From: Akkermansia muciniphila
Lineage (GTDB): Bacteria; Verrucomicrobiota; Verrucomicrobiia; Verrucomicrobiales; DEV007
Length of the DNA stretch: 64,000 bases
Assembly (NCBI GenBank): GCA_945883495.1
Contig: CAMCXS010000003.1
Span: forward strand, 108,921-172,920
Direction of reading: 5' to 3'
The stretch's first letter is position 1, and each line of letters begins with the position of its first letter. Both the position numbers and the translations under genes were made by a program. The notes beneath the pieces are model-generated. The model saw only the letters and a list, made by a program, of their open reading frames with translations, had not been told where the DNA came from and searched no databases. This document shows, piece after piece, positions 33,991 to 43,312 of this stretch.

Positions 33991-36900
33991 TTAGTTGCTG
34001 ATGGATACATTCAGCGAAACCCCCGAGTAGGGACTGAATGCCTGGAGCAAGACATACCAAACCCCCGCTTCTGGCTTCCGAACCACAATGGAGTCGGTAT
34101 TGCCCCTGCGTCTGGAGAAGTATTCATAAACGGGTACTGGAACATGCTTGTAAGCGGCGTAAATGTCGCAATCCCCCGTGCCTCCGGAGGTTGAGAACTG
34201 GAGCCGCTGAGCGTTTGAGGGAACAGTGACCTTGAAATACCGATAATCGTTCGACGGTGCAGACAGACCCGTGGCGGTGTAAGGAGTGTTATTGATCTCT
34301 GTAATGGAATAACCCGTTGCATCGCGCGCCTCCACGGTCACCCCATCGTAGGCTGCATAGCGGTAGAGCATGATGTAGAAGACATCACCCGGCGAACCCG
34401 TGACCAAAGCGGACTCGAAATTGCCAGTCTTGTAGGGCCGTTGATCATAAACGGAGAGGGTGGGGAAGTCCCCTTTCCGGACGTAGAGATCACAATCTCC
34501 CCTAGAAGATGGGCTTGTCTGGCCGCTGTTATTGACCAAGTCATTGTAGGTGGAGATAGTCAATGCAGTTGTTCCTGCCGGAAGGGTGACCTTGTAGTAA
34601 ACGCTCAAAGAGGTATCGGTAGTGGGATAGGCCACCGGATCGCTGTGAAGACCGGCAAGCTTGTTGGCGACTCCAATTCCGAGATCGGTGACAGCTGGGA
34701 CATCGGTGATCACATAGGTCGCTGAAGCAGTAGAACTGCTGGCATAGAGAGCACGGGTGGCAACCGCGTTCACCGTAGTGGATGGAGGATTGGAACCTGG
34801 GGTCAGATTGCTGCTGACGATGAATGGGCCCGTGTAGACGCTCGTTGTCGGGGATCCAGAGCTGGGAGTAGAGCCGTCCGTTGTGTAGAGGATCGTTGCG
34901 AGTGGGGTGCTGCAACTCAGGCTTACGGTCACCGAGGAGGCAGAGGTCTGCGAGCCTGGGGAGATCACAGGAGTGTCTACGGTGCCAATGACGGTTCCCC
35001 GCGTAACCTGGAGAGTAACATCGGAAAAGACCCCGATACCACGCAACATGACATAGTAGGTGGTTGCTTCTGCGGGGCTTGGATTAGCGATCAGCACCGT
35101 TTCGTTGCTAATTCCGGCAAGCCCTGGACGCTCATCGTAGTCGGCCAGACTTGGCAGCCCTCCCCGCTTCACAAAGAGGTCGCAGTCCCCGTTTCCGCTA
35201 GTTTCGAACTTCACAAATGCGTCGCCCGACGGCACGGTGAAGGAGAAGTAGCGTTCCGACCCGGCTACTCCGCTAAGATTAGAAGCCTGTCCAGTAGATG
35301 TGAGGTCCGTCGCTGGAGGGCTAACGGTAAAGGTCCGGGTTACGGTTGGGCTTGTCGTGAAGGCGGCCTTGGAGGCGTAGGCGCTAATAGTCACCGGGTC
35401 TCCCGAAGTGCCCACCTGAATCGGCGTGGAGTAAAGGGAGAACGGACCTCCGTCTAACGAGTAGAAAATCTCTGCTTCGGGGGTGCTCGACGTCAGTTCT
35501 ACCGCGAGTGCCGATGACTGGACGTAACTGCCGGCAGCTTGCGAGAAGACAGGGGCTGCCACTGTTCCGGAGGCGGTCGCAGTCAGGTTCACCTTGGTGT
35601 AGTTGGCGAATCCAACCAACATGATATACCAATCTCCTTCAGCTGGGTTGGTGATCGTCGCCGTTTCGTTGTTCCCAGTCGAGGCAGACTTGAAATCATG
35701 ATCTGCAATGGTCGGGGGGGCGCCGAATTTGACATAAAGATCGCAGTCGCCGCTGCTCAGCAATGCGGGGGTGGCGGCGATGACCAGCCGATCTCTTGCG
35801 GTCGAGCCAACCGTGATTTTGTAGTAGGTTTGGCTCCTGGCTAAATTGGCTAGATTTGTTACTGGGACGCCGCTGGTGAGGCTAGTCGCTGTGGCCGCCG
35901 CCACCGTGATCGTGCTAGAGCTAGAGGCTGAGTTAAAGCCAGCCTTGGTTGCGAGGGCCTTAACAGTTACCTGAGACTCAGTGAGTTGAGATGGTAAGGC
36001 AAACGCACCACTGTACGTTGGGGAAACCGTAGTCGGTTCGGATCCATCCAGGGTATAATAGATTTTTGTCAGTGTAGTAGCGGATGAGATTGTCACCGAA
36101 GTGGTCGGAGTGGTGGCGACCGCAGCTGACGCGGCGGCAGAGGTGATGACTGGTGCGACTACGCTCTGGACAGTAGTCTCAAGAATAGCTTTGAGCGTGA
36201 CGTTCGAATAGGACTGCTGGCCGACGAGCAGTATGTACCAATCACCTGCCCAATTCTCGACGCTGGAACGATTGATGACCACGGACTCGTTACTTCCTGT
36301 TACCAGGGTCGGGCGGAAATCAAAGGCGGTGGAGCTCGGCGTAGAACCAAATTTCACAAAAAGATCCGAGTCGCCAGTGCCAGTGGTGCTGATCGTGAGT
36401 TTGTCGTTGGTATCACCGGCGGGAACATTGAATTTGTAATAAGCCAAGATCCCCTGCGCCGCCGACAGTCCAGTCAGTGCGCCACTATCACCGGTGCTGA
36501 ATTGTGGGGGGGCAGTGATGGTGTAGACCGCGCTCTGTGTACCGCTAGTTGCAAATCCGACCCGAAATGCTTTGGCTTTCAGTGTAGCCGACTCCGAAAG
36601 CCGAATCGGACCGAGGTAGGGGGTTGAAACCTCGCTAGGTTCAGATCCGTCAGTGGTATAGCGGATCGTTGCGCCTGGTGTCGTGGACGTCATGGCAACC
36701 AAAGCTTGCACGCTGTAAGTGCCAGTGGAAGGGGTGAAAACAGGCGTGGCTACTTGTTCTAATGTAGGGGTGTAGGCTGCCCGGACGCTTACCCTTGTGA
36801 AGGGAACTCCCGCCTTAGCGACCAGCATGACATACCAATCCCCCTGTGTCGGATTGGTGATGCTGACGCTCTCAATGTTGCCGGCCAAAAGCGGGGCGTA

Positions 36901-39117
36901 GTCGAAGTTGGAGCGGGTGGCGCGCGCCCCATGGCGTATGTAGAGATCGCAGTCGCCAGTTGCTCCTGTGGCAATCACGGTAGCGATGTCCAGCTTGGAC
37001 TGCGAAGCTGGAACGTTGATAACGAAGTGACGCTCGGCATCTGCTGGGGTGGTGGGCACTGTTGCTGCGACTCCATTCGACAGAGGAGTCAGAGCGTTCG
37101 CCAAGGTGAAGATCTTGCTTGCGATGAGACTGGTGGCTCCTCCGCTGACCGTGATGGCCCTCACCTCTCTAGTGCCAGAGGATGACCCATCTGGCAGGGA
37201 CAACAAGATGGGGGCTGTGTATAGGGGCGAGTCTACGGTAGGGTTAGTGCCATCCAAGGTGTAGCGAATGCTCGCACCGGCAAGAGTCGTGCTGAGGGTT
37301 ACTGTCACCGGGGTTGCGTCAAACGTGGTGGTGGCCGGGGAGATGATGGGCGTAGCGGGGCGGGCGATCGCAAGGCTCGAGTAGTCGGCGAGCAATGTAA
37401 CCCCGGCGAACGCTCTGGCGCCGTGGAGCAAGATGTAATAGTAGGTGGGGTCAGGATTCAAAATCTCAATGGACTCAGCATTGCCTGTCTTGGCTGATTG
37501 GAGATCGAATGAACTGGTGGTTGGAGGGCTATCTTTACGAATGTAGAGGTCGCAGTCCCCAGTGCCTCCTGATGTTTTCACGACAAGCTTTGTTTGTCCG
37601 GCGACCACACGAATCACAAATACTTGCTCGGTGGCGACTGCGCCGGAGAGGTTTGCCACGCTGACGCCGTCGGACAGCGACGACGAAAGCGAGTTAACAG
37701 TATACGAAGCCGAGGAAATAGGGCTTGCGCTAAATCCCGGTGAGAAGGCTTGAGCCCTGATAGTAGTCGCCCCGGAGCCAAGAACAATAGGGCTAGTGTA
37801 GATTGGGGATGACGTCGTAGGATTGCTCCCGTTGGTGGTGAAGCGAATGGTCGAATTGGCGGTGGCTGAGGCGAGTGTCACGGTTAGTGATCCTGTGTTG
37901 TAAACGCCTGGCAAGGGCGAGAACTGTGGGGTTGCCACTTGGCCGAGTGACCGGCTGTAGTCTGCGATTAAGCTGGTGCTTGAGTACGCGGCGAATCCGT
38001 GCAGCATGATATACCAAGTGCCAGCCGGTGGATCGGTGATTGAGACTGTTTCATTGCTTGTGAGCGAGAATGGGCGATAGTCGTAGTCGCTCAGAGTCGG
38101 CAAGAGAGAACCTGGTCTTCCAGGAGCGTTCACGTAGAGGTCGCAATTCCCAAGTCCACCGAACGTTCTGATCACCAAGCTATTTTGATCTGGGGGGACA
38201 TCGATCTTAAAATATCGAAAGGTGCTGAGTAGCCCAGAAAGCTTCGCGGTGGCAACGTTCTTCGACAGGAGTTGGGACGTGGCGGCGGTTGCCGGAGTGA
38301 TGATGTAGTCCGCTGAGGTGACCGCGCTGGGGGCATAGGTAGGCAGGAAGCTGCGCGCACGTAGCTGCACCGACGCGTTGACCGATACTGGGCCAGTGTA
38401 GAGGGTCGACGACGCATTCGGGTCTGTTCTGTTTGTGGTGTACCGGATGGTAGCGCCAGTCGTGAGGGTCGTCATAACGACATCTACCTGGTTTGCATAA
38501 GTACCTTTACCCGGCGCCAGTGCGGGGGCCGCAACGGACGTGGTCACCAAGCGGGAATACTTAGCTGTGAGGGAGACTGTGCTGTATGCCTGGGCGGCAT
38601 GGAGCATGATATACCACGGTCCTTCAGCAGGGTTACTTACGACAACGGCCTCGGCACTCCCTGGACGGAAAGGGCGGAAATCATAATCAGAGAGCGTCGG
38701 AAGCGATCCTCTTTTGACATAGAGATCGGCGTCTCCGGTTAAGCCCGAGATGGAAACGTCCAGCCGCGTCTGTCCTGCTGGGACGTCGATTACGTAATAG
38801 GCCGAACCACCAAGATTTCCCGCCTGGCCTGATCTGGCGAGTGCATTGGTGAGCCTGGATGGGGCGCTGTATGTGAAAGTCGCAGTGGATACAGAGCTGT
38901 CTGCTAGGCCTGCCTTGAATGCTTTTGCCCGGACGATGACTGTGGCGGAATCAAACGCTAAAGGTCCGGTGTAGAGCGTGGAAGAGGCGGTCGGTGTTGT
39001 GCCATCAATGGTGTATCGGATGGTAGCACCCGCAGTCGAGCAGGCGATCGTGATGTTACTGACCGGGGTCGTGTACTGAAGCCCCGCAGGGTTGATTACC
39101 GGCGTAGCGACCACTGT
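33991..39117 (-). repeat. Alternating two-domain repeat array inside the M6-like gene
   Basis: The 3' three quarters of the gene encodes about 8.5 copies of a roughly 190-210 residue unit made of one beta-sandwich of the chitobiase C-terminal kind (TPVxSPxxGTYxxxVTV then ATIRYTTDG) and one PPC domain (GDCDLYVK then WYIMLHG). Copies are well diverged at the DNA level, so the array is old rather than recently expanded. Confidence 0.85.
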
Positions 39118-40680
39118 TGAACTCGGAGCAGGAACGGAAACCAGAGCTGTCATTGTCCTTCCGCTTGCTGAAATGCGGGACACCGAAACGTTGGTGGGAG
39201 CTCCGAAGGCGTCGTTGCTTGGAGGTTTAGAGGTGGGTGTGAACACCCGGCTGGATGTGTAGTAATCTCCCAAGTCTCCTGGTCTTCCAAGGTCGATTTG
39301 GCTGAGACCGTCTGCCTCAACTAGGCGCAGAAGCTTAGGGGTGGTGTTCGAATTGTCATTCTGGAAGCTTGATGGAACGCCATTCAGGACAACTTGTTCT
39401 GCATTGACCTGCCAGATCAAAAGTCCATCAGAAGGCAGGGTTGAGTTGGCAACGGTAGTAGAACCAAGGTCATTACCGATTCGGAATCGATTCTCCAATA
39501 GGAAGAAATTGTACGGGGAGGTGGCGGGATTTGGGAAGATGGCAACCGCCTTGCGGCCGGGGTTAGAGGAGTCGAGGAGGGCTGTGTCTGCACCGGCATT
39601 GAGGGTGACAGTCCTGGCAGGGGAGCCGACGCCGACAATAGTTGGTTCGATCCAGCCCAATGCCCACCGAGCGAAAGCATTTAGATTGCCCCGAGTGCCA
39701 TCCATAAGGTCGAGCCCACCCACACCACCAGTTGGCGCAGCCGTGGGGGTTGTGTCGAAAAGATCGGGGAGACCCAAAAGATGGCCCGTGTGATGGATGA
39801 TGTTGCGGGGATCGAAATCGGAGCCTCCGGTTCCGCGGGTCTCAAATGGATGAAAGACGAAATTCTTCACCTTTTTGCCATCCCAGGATTTGGTATCCGC
39901 TACCTCGTCTTCGAAGGACCACATGTAGCCACTCCAAAATGTGGCCCAATCCCCCTTGGGACCGGTAAAAAGGATTGTAACTGCGTCGATGATTCCGTCG
40001 CCGTTGTTGTCGTACTGGGTAAAATCGTGGGTGGCGTCAAATGAATCCATCGCCGCCCTGAGGAGGTCGAAGATCTTCTGATTCTGTTCGAGAATTGTAG
40101 CTCCTGGCGCAGGCGCATACCGAGCTCTAGGGTTCGGGAACTGATACCATCCCAGCACATTGCCCTGGAAGTTCAACTTCTGCTCGGATGCTCGGAAATA
40201 GTAGCGGTTCAAGCTTTCAAATGGAAGAAACGTCTGGGCTGTTTGCGTCCCGTTGCCATACAAATTTGCGCTGATAAACGCCGGGCTTGGCGCCGCTGGT
40301 GCTCGTGAATCAGAAAAGTCAATCAGAATGGTAAGAACCTTTGGGGATCCGGTTGATGGCAGATCGACGGCGACGGCACCAGGAACGGTTGGCTGCAAGC
40401 CAGCGGCGATTGCCGCGGCGCTGTCGAGTTTTGCCTTGGCCTGCTGCACGAACGCAGTGCTAGCCCGCCCATTGTTGAGGGCATTCACAAACTCGAGGCG
40501 TGCTTCAAGATCTCCTCGAAGGCGTGCTTCACTCAATTGGGCTGCGGTAGGCGGTTGAAGCGCGAGAGCAAATAGCGGCACCGAAAATGTGATCGCCGCG
40601 ATGGAGTTTGCTAGCTGGGAAGCAACCGACGGCCAAACCCGAGGCTGGCGGCATTTCGTGGATTCGGAAACAGTGCGCAT
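33991..40680 (-). CDS. Giant secreted M6-like metalloprotease with alternating CHB_HEX_C and PPC domains
   Basis: 2229 residues from the ATG at 40680 (the frame is open to 40845). A signal-like hydrophobic segment spans about 24-41 (ANSIAAITFSVPLFALAL). Residues about 100-520 resemble the M6 (immune inhibitor A-like) catalytic region: SLNRYYFRASEQKLNFQGNV, QYDNNGDGIIDAVTILFTGP, NFVFHPFETRG and GHLLGLPDLFDT. The zinc motif is altered: the expected HExxH reads HHTGH at residues 296-300, with His where the catalytic Glu should be. From residue 522 to the end, eight CHB_HEX_C-like domains (ATIRYTTDGSEP type) alternate with nine PPC pre-peptidase domains (GDCDLYVKRGSLPTLSDYD type). It is the first gene of an operon with two HEAT lipoproteins. 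Confidence 0.85.
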   Translation of the reverse strand: MRTVSESTKCRQPRVWPSVASQLANSIAAITFSVPLFALALQPPTAAQLSEARLRGDLEARLEFVNALNNGRASTAFVQQAKAKLDSAAAIAAGLQPTVPGAVAVDLPSTGSPKVLTILIDFSDSRAPAAPSPAFISANLYGNGTQTAQTFLPFESLNRYYFRASEQKLNFQGNVLGWYQFPNPRARYAPAPGATILEQNQKIFDLLRAAMDSFDATHDFTQYDNNGDGIIDAVTILFTGPKGDWATFWSGYMWSFEDEVADTKSWDGKKVKNFVFHPFETRGTGGSDFDPRNIIHHTGHLLGLPDLFDTTPTAAPTGGVGGLDLMDGTRGNLNAFARWALGWIEPTIVGVGSPARTVTLNAGADTALLDSSNPGRKAVAIFPNPATSPYNFFLLENRFRIGNDLGSTTVANSTLPSDGLLIWQVNAEQVVLNGVPSSFQNDNSNTTPKLLRLVEADGLSQIDLGRPGDLGDYYTSSRVFTPTSKPPSNDAFGAPTNVSVSRISASGRTMTALVSVPAPSSTVVATPVINPAGLQYTTPVSNITIACSTAGATIRYTIDGTTPTASSTLYTGPLAFDSATVIVRAKAFKAGLADSSVSTATFTYSAPSRLTNALARSGQAGNLGGSAYYVIDVPAGQTRLDVSISGLTGDADLYVKRGSLPTLSDYDFRPFRPGSAEAVVVSNPAEGPWYIMLHAAQAYSTVSLTAKYSRLVTTSVAAPALAPGKGTYANQVDVVMTTLTTGATIRYTTNRTDPNASSTLYTGPVSVNASVQLRARSFLPTYAPSAVTSADYIITPATAATSQLLSKNVATAKLSGLLSTFRYFKIDVPPDQNSLVIRTFGGLGNCDLYVNAPGRPGSLLPTLSDYDYRPFSLTSNETVSITDPPAGTWYIMLHGFAAYSSTSLIADYSRSLGQVATPQFSPLPGVYNTGSLTVTLASATANSTIRFTTNGSNPTTSSPIYTSPIVLGSGATTIRAQAFSPGFSASPISSASYTVNSLSSSLSDGVSVANLSGAVATEQVFVIRVVAGQTKLVVKTSGGTGDCDLYIRKDSPPTTSSFDLQSAKTGNAESIEILNPDPTYYYILLHGARAFAGVTLLADYSSLAIARPATPIISPATTTFDATPVTVTLSTTLAGASIRYTLDGTNPTVDSPLYTAPILLSLPDGSSSGTREVRAITVSGGATSLIASKIFTLANALTPLSNGVAATVPTTPADAERHFVINVPASQSKLDIATVIATGATGDCDLYIRHGARATRSNFDYAPLLAGNIESVSITNPTQGDWYVMLVAKAGVPFTRVSVRAAYTPTLEQVATPVFTPSTGTYSVQALVAMTSTTPGATIRYTTDGSEPSEVSTPYLGPIRLSESATLKAKAFRVGFATSGTQSAVYTITAPPQFSTGDSGALTGLSAAQGILAYYKFNVPAGDTNDKLTISTTGTGDSDLFVKFGSTPSSTAFDFRPTLVTGSNESVVINRSSVENWAGDWYILLVGQQSYSNVTLKAILETTVQSVVAPVITSAAASAAVATTPTTSVTISSATTLTKIYYTLDGSEPTTVSPTYSGAFALPSQLTESQVTVKALATKAGFNSASSSSTITVAAATATSLTSGVPVTNLANLARSQTYYKITVGSTARDRLVIAATPALLSSGDCDLYVKFGAPPTIADHDFKSASTGNNETATITNPAEGDWYIMLVGFANYTKVNLTATASGTVAAPVFSQAAGSYVQSSALAVELTSSTPEAEIFYSLDGGPFSLYSTPIQVGTSGDPVTISAYASKAAFTTSPTVTRTFTVSPPATDLTSTGQASNLSGVAGSERYFSFTVPSGDAFVKFETSGNGDCDLFVKRGGLPSLADYDERPGLAGISNETVLIANPSPAEATTYYVMLRGIGVFSDVTLQVTRGTVIGTVDTPVISPGSQTSASSVTVSLSCSTPLATILYTTDGSTPSSGSPTTSVYTGPFIVSSNLTPGSNPPSTTVNAVATRALYASSSTASATYVITDVPAVTDLGIGVANKLAGLHSDPVAYPTTDTSLSVYYKVTLPAGTTALTISTYNDLVNNSGQTSPSSRGDCDLYVRKGDFPTLSVYDQRPYKTGNFESALVTGSPGDVFYIMLYRYAAYDGVTVEARDATGYSITEINNTPYTATGLSAPSNDYRYFKVTVPSNAQRLQFSTSGGTGDCDIYAAYKHVPVPVYEYFSRRRGNTDSIVVRKPEAGVWYVLLQAFSPYSGVSLNVSISN

Positions 40681-41106
40681 GGGGGCTTTGTATGAAGCTG
40701 CAGAAGTCCCAAACGGCAAAGAACTGCGATTGGGGGCGGCAGCTTCGGAAATAGGTTTCAAAAACAGGCGAGGCGCTGGATCAGGGGCTTTTTGGTGGAG
40801 GTCAACGAAACTTCGCAAACCGCTAAAACTCCGAACTGGCGCCACTTTCGGCGAAGCTAGGAAGTGCGCAGACTGGTGTCAAGCGGCTAATTGGATAAAA
40901 AGGAGTAGAATGGCACAAAAATTTTCTTTCAAAGAAGTGGAGGCAAAAAAAGCAGCTGTTGAAGCAAAAAGCTTGACTCGCTACACGACCATCGATCATG
41001 TCGTAAGGTAGAGTTGTTTCTTGGTGTTGGCGGCGCGGCGTGCAGTCATGCCGTTCCAGCCGAGAATCGCAGTTCGCGATTTGCTTTACTAAACCTCAAA
41101 ATCGAC
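40681..41106. other. Intergenic region between divergent secreted-protein genes
   Basis: About 425 bases with no credible gene. It contains A-rich stretches, and TTGACT at 40973-40978 with a weak TCATGT 17 bases later, a possible sigma-70-like promoter for the SdrD-B-like gene. No clear repeat or hairpin was seen. Confidence 0.35.
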
Positions 41107-41631
41107 ATGAACAGAATTTCAAAGGCAGTTGTCTGTGCCTTGGGCTTTATAATCCCGACTGCACTCCTTCCCCTTCAGGCGCAGGCCCAAACGACTGGGA
41201 GGATCGAGGGGAGTGTCTTTGTTGACGACAACAACAACGGCGTCTACGACACGGGGGAGGATGTGGCTTCGTCCGCCACCCTATTGGTGCTCAATGCGGG
41301 AAAATGGACCCCGGTGGCCGGAGCCAGCTTTACTGTGGAGAATGGGCGATTTGTTTTCAGCAATCTCCCCTTGGGCAGTTACCGGGTGCAACTGGAGTTC
41401 GAAGGGGGAGTGATTCGGACGACGCAGAATTTAGAGGTAACGGCCGAGAATCGGGTTCTGCAGCTGGATGTGCCATTTGCCAGAGGTGCAGACGGTTCGA
41501 TCGAGGTGCCTGAGTCCTATGTTCATTCCGATCCAGCATCCGGAGGGTTTTCGAGCGGCGACGATGGGCGTCGGAGCTTCGTCAACATCACGGCAATCAT
41601 TGGACCTGAGCTGTCCCCCTACAAACCCTGA
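41107..41631 (+). CDS. Secreted SdrD B-like / carboxypeptidase-regulatory-like protein
   Basis: 174 residues from the ATG at 41107, which opens a signal peptide (VVCALGFIIPTALLPLQAQA, about residues 8-27). One SdrD B-like or Cna B-like domain follows: GSVFVDDNNNGVYDTGEDV carries the calcium-loop-like acidic segment, and FSNLPLGSYRVQLEFEGG is the typical closing strand. The C-terminal part is short and without motifs, and no anchor is seen. Probably a small secreted or periplasmic beta-sandwich protein of unknown role. Confidence 0.78.
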   Translation: MNRISKAVVCALGFIIPTALLPLQAQAQTTGRIEGSVFVDDNNNGVYDTGEDVASSATLLVLNAGKWTPVAGASFTVENGRFVFSNLPLGSYRVQLEFEGGVIRTTQNLEVTAENRVLQLDVPFARGADGSIEVPESYVHSDPASGGFSSGDDGRRSFVNITAIIGPELSPYKP

Positions 41632-41700
41632 GAGTCCCATCTTATAGAGCGGTCATCCGTTGGATGTAAGGCAAGGTTTCTCCCCCTCTCCGCGCGCTCC

Positions 41701-43056
41701 TCAATGGGTGGTAGCTAAATGCTTCGCGCTTGAAACGGCTATGCGTTCGGGGCGAGTTGTCGGTCGAGACTTGCGCCACAGCATGGCAAAGTAAGCCGCT
41801 GCGTAAAGACGCAAGGATCCGATCTGGAGCGGGAAGTCGACAAGCGCATGAAGGCCCACAATCGTGAGGGCGACCATCGCGACAGCTAATGAAAGTTCTT
41901 CGGGGTGGCGCAACAGGTGATTGATGCCCTTCGCGTAGTTCCAGACTAAAAGCACCACCCAAAGTAAGGTGCCAACAAGTCCAGAGTCGACTGCGGTCTC
42001 CAGGTAGTCCTGGTGGGCGTGGCTGAACCTCCCGGGCATAGTCATCTGCATCGAAACTGCGAAATACGGTGCGATCAATTGGAAAGTTCCAACGCCGGTT
42101 CCCCACAATGGATGCTGCTTAATGATGGAAATGGCGACGCTGTAAATCATAGGACGGCCGCCAAAGCCCTCTCGGATCACATAATCCCAACGACCAACGG
42201 ATTGGCCGATGAGAGGAAGGAGGAGGAACGCAGTTGTGCCGAGAAGCATGGAGCCGAGGAGAACGCGCGCGAAGGGTGAGGCAGTTGCGGTGGAGGGGGT
42301 GGCTCTCCGCATGGTGGCGAGGGCGAGCGCCAAGCCAGGAAAGGCTGCAAGGTGGCCAAATTTGGAAATGTTGATGAAAAGGGCCAGAAAGATCATTAGA
42401 AATGCGTTGATCCAGATCGCCTTCTTGAGTGGCTGTTCAGCAACGTGGGAGCGAAATGTCAAGGCTAGTGCCGCTGGCCAGCATAAGTTGAGGAACGCTG
42501 CCGCATGGGCGTGGTAAACATAGGTTCCGAAGAAGGTTCCTGATTGCGATTTGGTGAATGGGATAACTGTTTCGCCCTGGATTTTGATGACCATTCCTGC
42601 AATCGCCATTCCCGCACCGACCGCTGCGATCGTGCCTAGGAGCAACCAGCGTGTAGTTCGGTCGCGGCTCAGGTTGGCTAGCGTGAAAAAGCCCATGGCC
42701 AGTGCGGCCCAGTGGATCAAGGCGATTATCGAAGTCCGCTGATCGATGGTTGAGGGGAGTCCCGGTAGATGACTATGCAAGTGCATCAAGCTTTGTTTTT
42801 CGGGATCGTAAACGTACATGGGATTCAGCGTCTGGAGCAACGCCAGAAGCAGTAGCAGTCCAGCCGGAATCCATGGCGCGGCGGGGATGGCCGGCCAGTC
42901 CCGTTGGAGGACACGGCCCGTCATGTATACCGTGAAGGAAGCGGCGAGCAAGCCATCCAGAATGAACCAAGTTTGATCCGTTACGCATCCGTGAGCGAGT
43001 GGGGCGTAGACGAGCGCACACAGAATGAGAGAGGTAGCTAGTTTGCGCGTCATCAT
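41701..43056 (-). CDS. O-antigen ligase/polymerase family protein
   Basis: 451 residues with about 12 hydrophobic helices. The Wzy_C-like region is recognisable by GRPMIYSVAISIIKQHPLWG followed by TGVGTFQ and RFSHAHQDYLETAVDSGLVG, the large periplasmic loop and conserved H/D segment of O-antigen ligases and polymerases. It would act on lipid-linked sugars at the periplasmic face of the inner membrane. No glycosyltransferase cluster surrounds it, so the exact product is unknown; Wzy-type polymerase, WaaL-type ligase or protein O-glycosyltransferase are all possible. Confidence 0.88.
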   Translation of the reverse strand: MMTRKLATSLILCALVYAPLAHGCVTDQTWFILDGLLAASFTVYMTGRVLQRDWPAIPAAPWIPAGLLLLLALLQTLNPMYVYDPEKQSLMHLHSHLPGLPSTIDQRTSIIALIHWAALAMGFFTLANLSRDRTTRWLLLGTIAAVGAGMAIAGMVIKIQGETVIPFTKSQSGTFFGTYVYHAHAAAFLNLCWPAALALTFRSHVAEQPLKKAIWINAFLMIFLALFINISKFGHLAAFPGLALALATMRRATPSTATASPFARVLLGSMLLGTTAFLLLPLIGQSVGRWDYVIREGFGGRPMIYSVAISIIKQHPLWGTGVGTFQLIAPYFAVSMQMTMPGRFSHAHQDYLETAVDSGLVGTLLWVVLLVWNYAKGINHLLRHPEELSLAVAMVALTIVGLHALVDFPLQIGSLRLYAAAYFAMLWRKSRPTTRPERIAVSSAKHLATTH

Positions 43057-43312
43057 TTGGGCGCCATGAAACGAGAGAATTGAGGGGTAAAGTGAACCCA
43101 GTCAGCAAACGGCTGACGATTATAGTGACTAAAATCGCCTCAGGAAGGTCTGAAGAAAACGGCGGCGGGAGAATTTGATCAATGCTTCCCCTAAGGGTCA
43201 AGAAATTTGCGCGAATGGGGTAGATTTGTTAAGGCGGGCGGAGGTGCGGGCGTGAGAGTGGGGTTCTTTGATCCTCACTTTTCGCTGGTGAAATGGAGCG
43301 ATTGGAGATTGG

